Source of the DNA: Clostridium sp. KNHs205
GTDB taxonomy: Bacteria; Bacillota; Clostridia; Lachnospirales; Lachnospiraceae
DNA length: 64,000 nt
Reading direction: 5' to 3'
Assembly: GCF_000702945.1 (NCBI RefSeq)
Contig: NZ_JNLE01000003.1
Span: 310,001 to 374,000 of the forward strand
The notes beneath the pieces were generated by a model. The model was not told the DNA's origin and did no database searches. It saw only the letters and a program-made list of their open reading frames with translations. Positions within the stretch are counted from its first letter, which is position 1, and each line of letters starts with the position of its first letter. Below are positions 17,854-26,726 of the stretch, piece by piece. Made by a program: the position numbers and the translations under genes.

Positions 17854-18597
17854 TTGTCCAGAATAAAAATCCATATTTATCAATTCCTGCATCGGCATAA
17901 ATTTTCAGAAAACAGAGGTCCTTTACATAAGAAATTCCAATCCGTTGACCGAAAGCTGATCCTTAAATTAAGCGCCTGCCTGTCTCTTTGCTTACTCTGC
18001 CTCTTATATTCCATTAAGGTTATACATGCAGATCCTTATGAGAGCAAGGCTGCCATGCAAAAGGATATTGCGTCCCAGATTATTCGCTTTCATGTGATAG
18101 CCAACAGCGATTCTGCGGAAGACCAGGCTCTGAAGCTGAAGGTCAAATCAGCCCTGACAGAAGCCCTGAGACCCAAGCTGTCAAGCCTGACGGATGTTAA
18201 TGAAGCAAGGCGTGTCATTGAAGAGAATCTGGCGGCTCTGGAAGCTCTGTCAGAAGATATAATACAGGAGAATGGGTATCAGTATACGGTTACAGCTTCT
18301 TTGGAAACTGGTTACTTTCCTATTAAAATTTATGGAGACCTTACTCTGCCGCCGGGACAGTACGAGGCTCTGCGTGTTGAAATTGGAGAAGCAAAAGGGC
18401 AGAATTGGTGGTGCATCATGTTCCCGCCTCTCTGTTTTGTGGATGCTACCTACAGCGTGGTACCCAAAGAATCCAAAGAACAGTTAAAGCATGTACTGAC
18501 AGAAGACGAATACGAAGCCGTCTTTTCTTCGAAAAAAGCAGATGTCCGGGTGAAGTTCAAACTTTTTGAATTAATAAAAGATTATCTGTCAAATTAG
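17854..18597 (+). CDS. spoIIR: Stage II sporulation protein R
   Basis: SpoIIR is made in the forespore and secreted to the intermembrane space, where it signals to SpoIIGA so that pro-sigma-E is processed in the mother cell. The 247-residue protein has a basic N-terminus, a membrane or signal helix at about residues 34-53 (LILKLSACLSLCLLCLLYSI) and the family core IIRFHVIANSDSAEDQALKLKVK, followed by GQNWWCIMFPPLCFVD. The start codon is TTG, supported by AAAGGAGGT eight bases upstream. The gene is divergent from ddl and lies directly upstream of ispE. Confidence 0.93.
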   Translation: MSRIKIHIYQFLHRHKFSENRGPLHKKFQSVDRKLILKLSACLSLCLLCLLYSIKVIHADPYESKAAMQKDIASQIIRFHVIANSDSAEDQALKLKVKSALTEALRPKLSSLTDVNEARRVIEENLAALEALSEDIIQENGYQYTVTASLETGYFPIKIYGDLTLPPGQYEALRVEIGEAKGQNWWCIMFPPLCFVDATYSVVPKESKEQLKHVLTEDEYEAVFSSKKADVRVKFKLFELIKDYLSN

Positions 18598-18662
18598 AGT
18601 AAAACTTGCATAACGCTTTCTCTAAGATTATAATAAAGACATTAACTTACAGAGGAGTATCC

Positions 18663-19541
18663 ATGAATTCCATCAAGCTGAAAGCATATGCAAAAATAAA
18701 TCTTGGCCTGGATGTGGTGCGAAAAAGGGAGGACGGTTATCATGAAGTTCGTATGATTATGCAGACCATCGGCCTATATGACAAGGTATCCATATTACGG
18801 ACCAACAATACTTCCATAACCGTTAAGACGAATCTTCCATACCTGCCTACAGATGAAAATAATCTGGTATATAAAGCCGCCGCTCTAATAAAAAAGAATT
18901 ATGGTATTACCCAGGGTGTTCATATTATATTGGATAAGAAAATCCCTGTAGCAGCGGGTCTCGCTGGCGGAAGCAGCGATGCCGCTGCTGTTCTTTACGG
19001 ATTAAACCGCCTGTTTCATCTAAATCTGTCAAAGGAGGAATTGTCACAACTGGGCTTGCAGTTAGGTGCCGATGTTCCTTATTGCCTCTTACGGGGAACG
19101 GCTCTTTCCGAGGGTATCGGTGAAATACTGACCCCTGTCCCTCCCTTTCCTTCCTGTCATATACTTATTGTTAAGCCCGGAATTAACGTATCGACTAAAC
19201 ATGTTTATGAACACCTTAAGCTGGAGGAGGATACCCTTCACCCGAACATCGATGCTATTCTTGCCGCTATAAATAAGAAGGATCTAAAAGCTGCCGTCAG
19301 CCACTTTGGTAATGTGCTGGAATCCGTTACCATAAAAGAATATCCTGTAATCGGCCAGATCAAAGAAGAACTTACAGCCTTTGGAGCCATCGTAGCCATG
19401 ATGAGCGGCAGCGGTCCTACGGTGTTTGGATTATTCGACAACAGAGAAAAAGCAGAAAAGGCTTTCTATCAGTTAAAAGCTGAGAAATCCTATAAACAGG
19501 TATTTTTAACCGGTCTTTACCAGCCAGGTCTTAAGTTTTAG
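18663..19541 (+). CDS. ispE: 4-diphosphocytidyl-2-C-methyl-D-erythritol kinase
   Basis: This GHMP kinase phosphorylates CDP-methylerythritol in the MEP route to isoprenoids. The ATP loop PVAAGLAGGSSDAAA and the C-terminal MMSGSGPTVFGLF motif are intact, as is AYAKINLGLDV at the start. I chose the Met at 18663 because AGAGGAG precedes it; the open frame extends 19 codons upstream without a site. It is co-oriented with spoIIR and an unknown small protein gene. Confidence 0.95.
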   Translation: MNSIKLKAYAKINLGLDVVRKREDGYHEVRMIMQTIGLYDKVSILRTNNTSITVKTNLPYLPTDENNLVYKAAALIKKNYGITQGVHIILDKKIPVAAGLAGGSSDAAAVLYGLNRLFHLNLSKEELSQLGLQLGADVPYCLLRGTALSEGIGEILTPVPPFPSCHILIVKPGINVSTKHVYEHLKLEEDTLHPNIDAILAAINKKDLKAAVSHFGNVLESVTIKEYPVIGQIKEELTAFGAIVAMMSGSGPTVFGLFDNREKAEKAFYQLKAEKSYKQVFLTGLYQPGLKF

Positions 19542-19603
19542 CCCTCTTTATCCGATATGGTCAATGTAGACTTATTGACATTGCCATACATGGAGGTATG
19601 AAG

Positions 19604-20176
19604 ATGAATGTAAATGGAATTACAGCGGCTGCTTATGCACCGACGGCAAAAACCACCGGGAAAACTTCCGGCGCTTCACAAAAAAGCAGCTCTGCACCTG
19701 CTGCAGTATATGAAAAATCCACAGAAGTTACTGCAACTCCTGCCAAAAGCGATACCGCTGTGGTAGAATCTCTTAAAGCAGAAGCTGAGAAAAGAACATC
19801 ACAATTAAGAAGCCTGGTTGAGAAGATGATGCTTTCCCAGGGAAAAGCTTTTGATTCAGATGCTATGTGGAATTTCTTAAGAAGCGGAGAATATACCGTA
19901 GACGAAGCAACAGCTAATCAGGCAAAAGCTGACATCGCAGAAGACGGTTATTGGGGAGTTGAACAAACCTCCGATCGTTTAGTATCTTTTGCAAAAGCCT
20001 TAGCAGGCAGTGACCCGGCAAAAGCGGAGAATATGATAAACGCTGTGAAGACTGGTTATGAACAGGCAACCAAAGCCTGGGGCGGTGAGCTTCCTGAAAT
20101 CTGTCAGAAAACCCTGGATGCCACTTTAAAGAAGCTGGATGAGTGGAAATCCTCCACCACCGAATCTGCAAAGTAA
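19604..20176 (+). CDS. Small Ala/Lys/Thr-rich protein of unknown function
   Basis: I do not recognise a named family. The first 60 or so residues are low-complexity (Ala, Ser, Thr, Lys) and likely disordered. The remaining 130 form a helical domain with a distinctive block DGYWGVEQTSDRLVSFAKAL, then YEQATKAWGGELPEICQKT, and a charged C-terminus. The aromatic-Gly motif and mixed charges look conserved rather than random. There is no signal peptide, so it is cytoplasmic. The start is the ATG at 19604, six bases after GGAGGT; the ATG at 19598 is too close to that site. It ends with a clear terminator. Confidence 0.75.
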   Translation: MNVNGITAAAYAPTAKTTGKTSGASQKSSSAPAAVYEKSTEVTATPAKSDTAVVESLKAEAEKRTSQLRSLVEKMMLSQGKAFDSDAMWNFLRSGEYTVDEATANQAKADIAEDGYWGVEQTSDRLVSFAKALAGSDPAKAENMINAVKTGYEQATKAWGGELPEICQKTLDATLKKLDEWKSSTTESAK

Positions 20177-20221
20177 CTTTTCTTACATACATAAGCCTGT
20201 ACTTACAGGCAAACTAATCAA

Positions 20222-20275
20222 GTTCCATGGCTATTTTTCAAAAACAGAAAAAAGCCATGGAACACTTTTTTATTC
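20222..20275 (+). terminator. Rho-independent terminator after the 19604 gene
   Basis: An 11-bp stem (GTTCCATGGCT with its complement) closes an A-rich loop and is followed by CTTTTTTATT. Confidence 0.88.
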
Positions 20276-20356
20276 TAATCCCATTAGGGTCATTACCTGC
20301 ATAACATTGCATTGACTCTGCTCCGAACATGCCGGTGCTGCTGAGAGCTGAAGAAA

Positions 20357-21925
20357 TTACAGGATTCTGTCCACTCTCTTTGTGATTAACAGTTTATCAC
20401 CGGGTTTTATATATTCATCCTCTAAATCATTCAGTTCTTTGAGTTTATCCACCGTACTGTAATATTTCTTGGCAATACTCCACAAAGTATCCTCATTCTT
20501 TACAATATACCCTACCATACTGGGCATACCCTTTAACTTCTCATAGTCCAGATCATATTCCTGCACATCTGCTATGATAGGCTCTGTGAGAGCATTGAAT
20601 ACAATGGTACTCAGTCCTATTCCTGCCTTAACCTCCATCTCCTCACCGTCAAGTACCATAACACTTAACTGTTCCAGGGAAGGTTTTATGCGGTAAATAC
20701 TTTCTGTATTAACTCCTCTGGCTTCAACTGTCTGGTTAAAGGGGATTACACCTTTAATGGAATTCAGAGGTTTGCTATCATCCGGGCAGATATACAGAAC
20801 CTGAATATCAATGACGCCACCTACTAAAAGACCGCTGTCCGTAACTTCGATATCATCTACCTTAATATCTCCGGAAGCATGACAGATCTGCAGAATCTCC
20901 GGCTGGCCGGGAGCTAACCGGATTCTGTCATTGACTCTTACTTTACTGTTATTTTTGACCAGAAGGCTTTCATAATGGGCTTCCTTCATTACCGGAACCA
21001 AATCCTTATAAGGAGAGTAAACATCGCTTAAGAGCTCCAGTTCTTCTTCCTCATACATTTTGATAGCCATATCAATTACGACTTCTACGTCAACGATTCT
21101 TTCCTCCCCGTCAGCATCGGGTACAACTTCCAAATTAACGCCTGATATGGTGAAAGTAATATTATCTATCATATCTTCAGAACAGCCGTTGCAATCCACA
21201 GTGGCAGAGAAAGGTATTTCCGTTTCATAATATTCAACAGGATTGTCTTCACTTTCACCTGCGTAAATAATAAAAACAATTAATTCCCCTTTTACTGTAA
21301 ACTTATCCTCCAGTAATCTTACTTCTACATTACGAAGTTCAACCTCGCTATAGAGTATCTCTGATATATTCCCTTTATTAGAAGGCAAATGTATCTGGTC
21401 CTTTACCCTGTATGTATCCCTCTTATCCACGGCGACATCAGTGACAGTAATACTCTTGTTCCTGAACTGGATATCTCCATCACTCTCGATTCCTACAGCC
21501 GTTGCTTCATCATAAAGATCTTCCACCAGCACTGTCAGGCATACAATGGCTTTAACACTTAGCTTTCTGGAATTGATCAACCCGGTGGTCATATCCTCCA
21601 GCTCCCAGTGAACCACTGCATCGTCTCCGGCGCAGGCATCTTCTAAGTGAATCAATTCGTCAAAAGTAACTTCTCCTGCCATATTATGTAAGGGTCTTGC
21701 GTTTTCGTCACTGAGATAAAGGACATTAAAATGCAGTGAGCCGTTAACCATGAGCTTACCATTTGACATTTTAACATCATTGATTTTTACTGTGCCCTGT
21801 TCTTTAATAATTTTATAAATGTCAGGCTTTACATCCGGCACATTAAAGTCATCATCCAGGGTAAGCTGAAGGCTGGTTTGACATTTTAATTTATTCATAT
21901 GAACATTTTTCTTTATCAGTTCCAC
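20357..21925 (-). CDS. sipL: SipL-type spore coat morphogenetic protein (DUF3794 + LysM)
   Basis: The 522-residue protein has DUF3794-type beta-rich domains (one around residues 15-150, another starting near 330 with VNDRIRLAPGQPEILQICH) and a C-terminal LysM near residues 470-517 (YIVKNEDTLWSIAKKYYSTVDKL). This arrangement is that of clostridial SipL, which binds SpoIVA and is needed to place the coat around the forespore. The start codon is GTG, with AAGGAGGG upstream. No signal peptide is visible, as expected for a mother-cell cytoplasmic coat protein. The name rests on domain order; function here is inferred from C. difficile. Confidence 0.82.
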   Translation of the reverse strand: MELIKKNVHMNKLKCQTSLQLTLDDDFNVPDVKPDIYKIIKEQGTVKINDVKMSNGKLMVNGSLHFNVLYLSDENARPLHNMAGEVTFDELIHLEDACAGDDAVVHWELEDMTTGLINSRKLSVKAIVCLTVLVEDLYDEATAVGIESDGDIQFRNKSITVTDVAVDKRDTYRVKDQIHLPSNKGNISEILYSEVELRNVEVRLLEDKFTVKGELIVFIIYAGESEDNPVEYYETEIPFSATVDCNGCSEDMIDNITFTISGVNLEVVPDADGEERIVDVEVVIDMAIKMYEEEELELLSDVYSPYKDLVPVMKEAHYESLLVKNNSKVRVNDRIRLAPGQPEILQICHASGDIKVDDIEVTDSGLLVGGVIDIQVLYICPDDSKPLNSIKGVIPFNQTVEARGVNTESIYRIKPSLEQLSVMVLDGEEMEVKAGIGLSTIVFNALTEPIIADVQEYDLDYEKLKGMPSMVGYIVKNEDTLWSIAKKYYSTVDKLKELNDLEDEYIKPGDKLLITKRVDRIL

Positions 21926-22010
21926 AAAAATATCCCTCCTTGTCTTATACCATATAATATTCGTAAGAAGTAATATTTATGAATAAAGAATTGGTCCTGT
22001 GCCAAGAAAT

Positions 22011-22060
22011 AAAAAAAGGGAGAGTGTCCCGGGGTCTTATGACCTCCGGAACATCCTCCC
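22011..22060 (-). terminator. Terminator of veg
   Basis: On the minus strand GGGAGGATGTTCCGG pairs imperfectly with CCGGGACACTCTCCC and is followed by TTTTTTT. It separates veg from sipL. Confidence 0.8.
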
Positions 22061-22077
22061 AGCTTGTCTATATCAAA

Positions 22078-22320
22078 TTAGCACAACATCATCTGTACAT
22101 CTTTTGTTAATACATCTGCATAGCTAAAAGATAATGTTTTAAAAGTTTCAGCTGATCCATCTTCAATCTTCACCAGAAATATGCTTGGATAGGTTTCAGT
22201 TATTATGCCTTCTGTTATGTCAATCTTATTTCTTCCCCTGTTAGCTTTTATCCTGACTCTGCTTCCTATGTGACTGATAACTTCTCTGCGAACTTTGCTT
22301 ACATCTGCTTGTTTCATCAT
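22078..22320 (-). CDS. veg: Veg family protein
   Basis: The small protein (about 80 residues) carries the Veg core GSRVRIKANRGRNKIDITEGIITETYPSIFLVKI followed by SFSYADVLT, close to the B. subtilis Veg pattern. In B. subtilis Veg promotes biofilm formation by opposing SinR; its role in clostridia is unclear. Three consecutive ATG codons follow AAGGAGGCTGTA, and the middle one (22320) has the best spacing. Upstream residues in the open frame are leader. The promoter is a perfect consensus, in keeping with the famously strong veg promoter of Bacillus. Confidence 0.9.
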   Translation of the reverse strand: MMKQADVSKVRREVISHIGSRVRIKANRGRNKIDITEGIITETYPSIFLVKIEDGSAETFKTLSFSYADVLTKDVQMMLC

Positions 22321-22411
22321 CATTACAGCCTCCTTATGGGTATGCCATTTTATATTAAGGGTTTTTATACAAACCAATAACTCGGAACATAAGTAAACAC
22401 ATAACTATCTT

Positions 22412-22440
22412 ATTATATCAAATTTTTTGATAAATGTCAA
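22412..22440 (-). promoter_or_regulatory. Consensus sigma-A promoter of veg
   Basis: TTGACA (22435-22440), 17-bp spacer, TATAAT (22412-22417) on the minus strand: a perfect match to consensus in both boxes. Confidence 0.9.
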
Positions 22441-22757
22441 ATAATTTTCTGACAATTCAGTACTTTTTACCTACTTGTTTATATAAAAAATAATAAATTA
22501 TACTTTTAAAAGTCACTATATCTTGTCATTTTTTTACTTATGCGTTCTAGTATACCCATTTTTTCCAAAAAAATGCATGTATAGCAAGATTTTTTTAAAT
22601 AATTATTTATGCAAATTATACTATAGTCATTGTGCAAATGATGGAGGTTTCACTTTTCGCTTTTGGTTAGAACTTACCAGGTCGTATAATAATGCTCCTT
22701 ATGGAATTCTGTTTCAAGATTAATCTTGAGTATGAATAATATCATGGACATGAATTT
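22441..22757. other. AT-rich intergenic stretch
   Basis: Between the veg promoter and the terminator of the PrcB-like gene. One open frame (22523-22723) has no ribosome site and no coding character. I see no RNA gene or repeat here. Confidence 0.4.
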
Positions 22758-22832
22758 AAAAGACTGTAACGAAGCGCACTTTATATACCGGTTATTTGCC
22801 TGACATATAAAATACAGCCTGCTACAGTCTTT
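22758..22832 (-). terminator. Probable terminator of the PrcB-like gene
   Basis: AAAGACTGTA pairs with TACAGTCTTT across a long loop, ending in a short T-rich tail on the minus strand. Confidence 0.55.
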
Positions 22833-22843
22833 CATTCTTACTA

Positions 22844-23305
22844 TTATTTATATTTAGGTGTCTTATCAACAAATTCAGTCTTTATTACTACGTATGGATA
22901 TGTAAGTGCATTGGTAACCTGCTCATTTTCACCAGGTCCCACCAGATTGGTGTCTACAACTATTGCATCCTCTGTTAAATATACTTCGTTTACAGTAATA
23001 CTGTAACCGCCGGTAGGCTGTTCACCATACCCCACTACTATGTACAGATTTTCCACATCAGAATAGGATAACCTGAAAGGTTCCTTTTTCTTTTCGTTAA
23101 TCATCTTCATTAAAGGTTCCGGTACATCGGCATCCTCTACCACTGTAAATTCAAGATCTTTAATCTTCTTACCACCTGTATCCTGTGTACTGCAGCCTGA
23201 AAACAGCAGGGAAACTCCCGCTATGATAAATATGAACAGACCGGATAGGTACCTTCTGCTGCCAAGACATCTTCTGACAGCAGTGAGATGTTTGCTTGCT
23301 TTCAC
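22844..23305 (-). CDS. PrcB-like lipoprotein (protease complex subunit PrcB C-terminal domain)
   Basis: A lipobox (LLFSGCS) follows a hydrophobic helix, so the mature protein would be lipid-anchored outside the membrane. The C-terminal half, YIVVGYGEQPTGGYSITVNEV through TYPYVVIKTE, matches the PrcB C-terminal domain, known from spirochaete dentilisin complexes but widespread in Firmicutes with unknown role. The start is uncertain: a GTG at 23305 has GGAGGG four bases upstream, while the longest open frame starts at 23365 without a good site. A PEGA protein gene lies just upstream, suggesting a small envelope cluster. Confidence 0.75.
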   Translation of the reverse strand: MKASKHLTAVRRCLGSRRYLSGLFIFIIAGVSLLFSGCSTQDTGGKKIKDLEFTVVEDADVPEPLMKMINEKKKEPFRLSYSDVENLYIVVGYGEQPTGGYSITVNEVYLTEDAIVVDTNLVGPGENEQVTNALTYPYVVIKTEFVDKTPKYK

Positions 23306-23467
23306 ATTACCCTCCATTATAGGCATTGGAATAAAAATATTATCTTTTACTCTAAGCCTCCTCATAGAATCTACTTACAGTATTTTATGCTGAAAAGTGA
23401 GATATATTACTGATAATGAGCTGCAAATCCTAAAAGTGGCAATTAAAAAAGTGGTAATTAAAATGTA

Positions 23468-23506
23468 AGAGCGTTCCAAAACTTTTATTAAGTTCCGAAA
23501 CGCTCT
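23468..23506 (-). terminator. Probable terminator of the PEGA gene
   Basis: AGAGCGTT pairs with AACGCTCT with a partly paired interior (TCCAAAAC/GTTCCG). The T-tail is weak. Confidence 0.5.
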
Positions 23507-23529
23507 GTGCAAATCACCATTAACTTATA

Positions 23530-24975
23530 CTAATTGGATGCTTCCATCGCAGGGAAATTAAGTTTAACATCTTCACCGTCATCTTTTACTTCCACGGTAT
23601 AGGTTTTCGTATTATAACCCGACTGAATAAGGGTGATATACTGCTGTCCTGTTGTTTTCGGATAACTTACAGGAGCTATTCCTTTGAATTCCCCGTTTAC
23701 ATATACTGACGCTCCTTCCGGACTTTGGATATAAACATACTTCTTAGAGGTTCCTCCTGTATTCCCGGAATTATTGGTGTTGTTACCATTGTTATTCGTA
23801 TTGTCAGTATCCGTAGAGGTTCCGTTATTCCCTGAATCTGTACTGCTATTGTCTCCGCCTGAGCTGGAACCGTCTTCCTCTTCTCCTGCTGGATTCTGTT
23901 CTCCAGCTGTGCTCTCTTCACTGCTGTTGTCTGCGGCAGCCAGCTTGATATAGAGCTCCTTTTCTTCTTCCTGTACATCTATGATCCCGCTATATTCTTT
24001 ATATCCTCCTAAGGTTGCCTTTATACTGTGTTTTCCATATTCTAACTCAATGGCTTCCGTGTAGGAGACTTCTTTTCCGTCAACATACAGATCCGCACCT
24101 TCCGGAGATACATGAAGAGTCACCATAGCAGACTGAACAGGTGGCAGCTTGAACTCTCCCATATTGACCTCAACCTCCTCCTCAGGCAGAACCTGTACGG
24201 TTTTGGTACCGGTCAATCTTCCTTTTTCCAGTGTAACCTCGTAGTCCCCTTCTCTTACAGTAACAACCATATCTTCTTCTACTGCCAGAACCGCCCGCTT
24301 TCCGATATAAGCCGTTCCTCCGATAAAGTCCTCATAATCAGTAAATTTAAGTGTTCCATGACCTTTTGTTACGATAATAGAATAAATCTTTTTTTCATAA
24401 CCTACTGCCAACAGTTCATCGGCAGTATCAAGCTCCTCTAAAGTCAGTTCCTCTCCGTCTCTGGTAATCAATAGATAATCTGCATATTGATAGAATTTGT
24501 CTGCAATGCGGATGCTTCCATCTTCCCCATCCAACCCCCAGTTAGATATCCCCTGGTATCTCCATGCCTTATCCCAAATCTGAAGGCTAACAATTTCGGA
24601 AGTCTCCTTATTATAGGTTGCCTCAACTATTTCTCCGACTTTTAACTTCTCTGCCGTAACATTCTTACCATATTTATCCATTGTCAATGAACTATCTGTA
24701 AACATCAGGTTTATATCTTGTCCATCACTAATGCCTCTTAAGGTATATTTCCCGCTGTTAACATCTTTCCCGGCTATAATGGCAGGAATTACGGTTCTTT
24801 CACCTTCCGGCTGCTGTACTGTATTACCATCCTCCCCATTGTCTTTGCTTTCCACCGGGCTTTTTGGCAGCAGAGACGTCAGACTTATGATTAATATGAG
24901 AAGAAACCCTCCTATTAACAGGTATAAAAAGGTATTATTCTTTTGTTTTCTCTTAATTGTCCTTTTTTCTTCCAA
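23530..24975 (-). CDS. Membrane-anchored protein with two PEGA domains
   Basis: The 481-residue protein has one N-terminal membrane helix (FLYLLIGGFLLILIISLTSL), a beta-rich region of about 230 residues, a PEGA domain near 284-345 (VTLHVSPEGADLYVDGKEV), a Ser/Asn/Gly/Glu-rich linker near 346-410, and a second PEGA domain near 411-475 (VYIQSPEGASVYVNGEFKG). PEGA domains are found in surface-layer-associated and envelope proteins and are thought to mediate binding. The extracellular side is the C-terminal part. It probably sits in a small operon with the PrcB-like lipoprotein. No enzymatic motif is visible. Confidence 0.82.
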   Translation of the reverse strand: MEEKRTIKRKQKNNTFLYLLIGGFLLILIISLTSLLPKSPVESKDNGEDGNTVQQPEGERTVIPAIIAGKDVNSGKYTLRGISDGQDINLMFTDSSLTMDKYGKNVTAEKLKVGEIVEATYNKETSEIVSLQIWDKAWRYQGISNWGLDGEDGSIRIADKFYQYADYLLITRDGEELTLEELDTADELLAVGYEKKIYSIIVTKGHGTLKFTDYEDFIGGTAYIGKRAVLAVEEDMVVTVREGDYEVTLEKGRLTGTKTVQVLPEEEVEVNMGEFKLPPVQSAMVTLHVSPEGADLYVDGKEVSYTEAIELEYGKHSIKATLGGYKEYSGIIDVQEEEKELYIKLAAADNSSEESTAGEQNPAGEEEDGSSSGGDNSSTDSGNNGTSTDTDNTNNNGNNTNNSGNTGGTSKKYVYIQSPEGASVYVNGEFKGIAPVSYPKTTGQQYITLIQSGYNTKTYTVEVKDDGEDVKLNFPAMEASN

Positions 24976-25303
24976 TGTAATTCCTCACTGACTTTAACAG
25001 TCTGCTTTCTCTTTATGAGTCCAAGTTCTATTCTGTTAAAATGAGCTTAATTTAATTTTACCGCTTCCAGCTATAAAAAAGCTGTTATTTAGCATTTTTA
25101 TGTTTGAAAGCGGTAATAAATAATTCAGCTTACTTTAAACTTATATTGCACATATAGTTTATATAATTACAATTAATTCCGTTACAGGTAACAATGAACT
25201 TTGCATGGATGTACGGAATGTTTTAGTAAAACAGGCAGCACAGATACGTAAAAACACCTAGACCGTTTGGTGAATTTATGTCTTGCTGCACTTATTATAA
25301 AAC
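24976..25303. other. Intergenic region with paired segments
   Basis: TACCGCTT (from about 25057) and AAGCGGTA (to about 25112) form an inverted repeat with inner AGCT pairing. A further branched segment lies near 25234-25290 (GCAGCA/TGCTGC with inner CACC/GGTG). No start-codon and ribosome-site pair was found, and the role is unknown. Confidence 0.35.
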
Positions 25304-25340
25304 ATAAAAAAACAAAACTCAAGGATTACAAGCGGTTTTG
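25304..25340 (-). terminator. Weak terminator after the CotS-like gene
   Basis: CAAAAC and GTTTTG form a short stem followed by TTTTTTT on the minus strand, just past the stop at 25351. Confidence 0.5.
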
Positions 25341-25350
25341 CCTTAGTGCT

Positions 25351-26427
25351 TTAGTTCAGGGTACCATGGAGGCAGTCAAGAAATCTCTTTCTGCCTTCTA
25401 ATTGCTCCCAGGTTCCAATAAGCTTCTGGATGTTTCTCTGTGGCACCCAGGATTTTTTACCATTATAATAAAAGTTGGTTATTTTCCAGAACTTTTCAGG
25501 ATAGAGGAGCAATATGTATAGAAGCTTTCTCTCATCCCTGTCAAGGGGTTGTATATCTGTATAGGTATTTAATATCATACTTCCAATATCAATATCCCAG
25601 TCATTTTTCTCAAGGCATTTACGAATATAAAAATACAAATCCGTACATTGTACCCCAATACAGGATTTATCAAAATTAGTCGTGGCCATCTCTGCCCGCG
25701 TCCTGTTCTTGATACCCGCAGCCGATATCAGATCTCTGCGAGGGGAGGAGGGTTTTAAACCGGATGAAAACTGCGCTGTATTTACCATGATAACATTATG
25801 ATAGGTGTAATTGCCATGGCAGACATAACGGTGTTCCTTGGCTTCCTCCATTAATTTACTGTAATTGCTGTCTATAAGGAGCCTTGTAGCTTCCTGAGCC
25901 TGCTCATAAAATTCATCATAACAATTGATATAGCATACTTCAAATTCATTTTTCTTTTTCTTTTCCCTGATATAACTTCTGACCCGCTTCAACTCCCGGT
26001 TTCTTTTATCAAAAAGCTCCAGGAGATCCGGTCCGGTATTTTTTGCAATCTGCTCCTCATTCAGAGGAACTTCCCTGAGCAGTCCGTGGAGCAACGCTAA
26101 GTTGGCGGCACCATTTGCTATGTCCGACTCATTCCTGAGATTACATTCATCTCCCGGAAACCAGTTCTTTAAGATGTACTTACTCCCAGCACCGTCCTCT
26201 GTTATAATCTCACCGGCATTATTGCGCATATATAAATCCACATAAGGGTAGTCGTTTAAATACTCCAGCAGGGTATACTCAAATTCCACCCTGTTTTTAG
26301 AACTTTCCAAGCTTTTCAACAGCTTGAGTCCCTTATCCGTCTCTGCTATAAATGCCCCCCTGATTCTGTATGTGTTATAAATCTTTATATTATATTGTCT
26401 AAATACTTCCAGATTTCTATCCTCCAT
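25351..26427 (-). CDS. CotS-like spore coat protein (degenerate kinase fold)
   Basis: The 358-residue protein has the CotS/YsxE plan: an N-terminal lobe with a short Lys-rich segment, YVDLYMRNNAGEIITEDG, then KYILKNWFPGDECNL, a helical middle, and a C-terminal lobe. The catalytic-loop position reads HGNYTYHNV instead of the family's HGDYxxHN, so the usual aspartate is Asn. About 26 residues (from SSGLKPSSPRRDL) are inserted between this loop and NFDKSCIGVQCTDLY. Both suggest a non-catalytic coat component. Homologues are mother-cell spore coat proteins. AGGAGGCTTTCCT precedes the ATG. The domain call is good; the coat location is inferred. Confidence 0.75.
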   Translation of the reverse strand: MEDRNLEVFRQYNIKIYNTYRIRGAFIAETDKGLKLLKSLESSKNRVEFEYTLLEYLNDYPYVDLYMRNNAGEIITEDGAGSKYILKNWFPGDECNLRNESDIANGAANLALLHGLLREVPLNEEQIAKNTGPDLLELFDKRNRELKRVRSYIREKKKKNEFEVCYINCYDEFYEQAQEATRLLIDSNYSKLMEEAKEHRYVCHGNYTYHNVIMVNTAQFSSGLKPSSPRRDLISAAGIKNRTRAEMATTNFDKSCIGVQCTDLYFYIRKCLEKNDWDIDIGSMILNTYTDIQPLDRDERKLLYILLLYPEKFWKITNFYYNGKKSWVPQRNIQKLIGTWEQLEGRKRFLDCLHGTLN

Positions 26428-26619
26428 AGGAAAGCCTCCTGACTCAAACTATTGCACCGCTCATAGGTGTCTCTTTTAATCCTATGATATAACGCAGGTT
26501 TTCATGACAGGAATCCTAAGGATTCTAAGAATATTTTACAGGGCTTTTTACTTTTGGTTCAACGAATTTTAGAGAATCTGAATATAATACTTTAAACTAT
26601 CCTGTTATGAATTATGAAT

Positions 26620-26697
26620 AGCTGGCTCCCCGGGGCAAGGCAGAACATTTGGTGCCCGCAGCTTGCCACGGGTCTTTACGTAACTGTGGGTTTTTTA
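26620..26697 (+). ncRNA. Candidate small structured RNA ending in a terminator
   Basis: A GC-rich island in an AT-rich gap downstream of cca on the plus strand. GGCAAG (26634-26639) can pair with CTTGCC (26662-26667), with CCCG/CGGG flanking. Alternatively GGGCA pairs with TGCCC (26653-26657) and CCACGG (26666-26671) pairs with CTGTGG (26684-26689) just before TTTTTT. The first pairing and the terminator stem share bases. A TATAAT at 26583-26588 could be a -10, but no good -35 was found. No plus-strand gene follows, so it would be a stand-alone transcript. Confidence 0.4.
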
Positions 26698-26726
26698 AAA
26701 GATCTTGGAAGTTTTATGAGTAATTT

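Noticed and set aside
22523-22723. 66-residue open frame near the veg promoter
   Set aside because: No start codon with ribosome site, aromatic and low in charge, no resemblance to a family.
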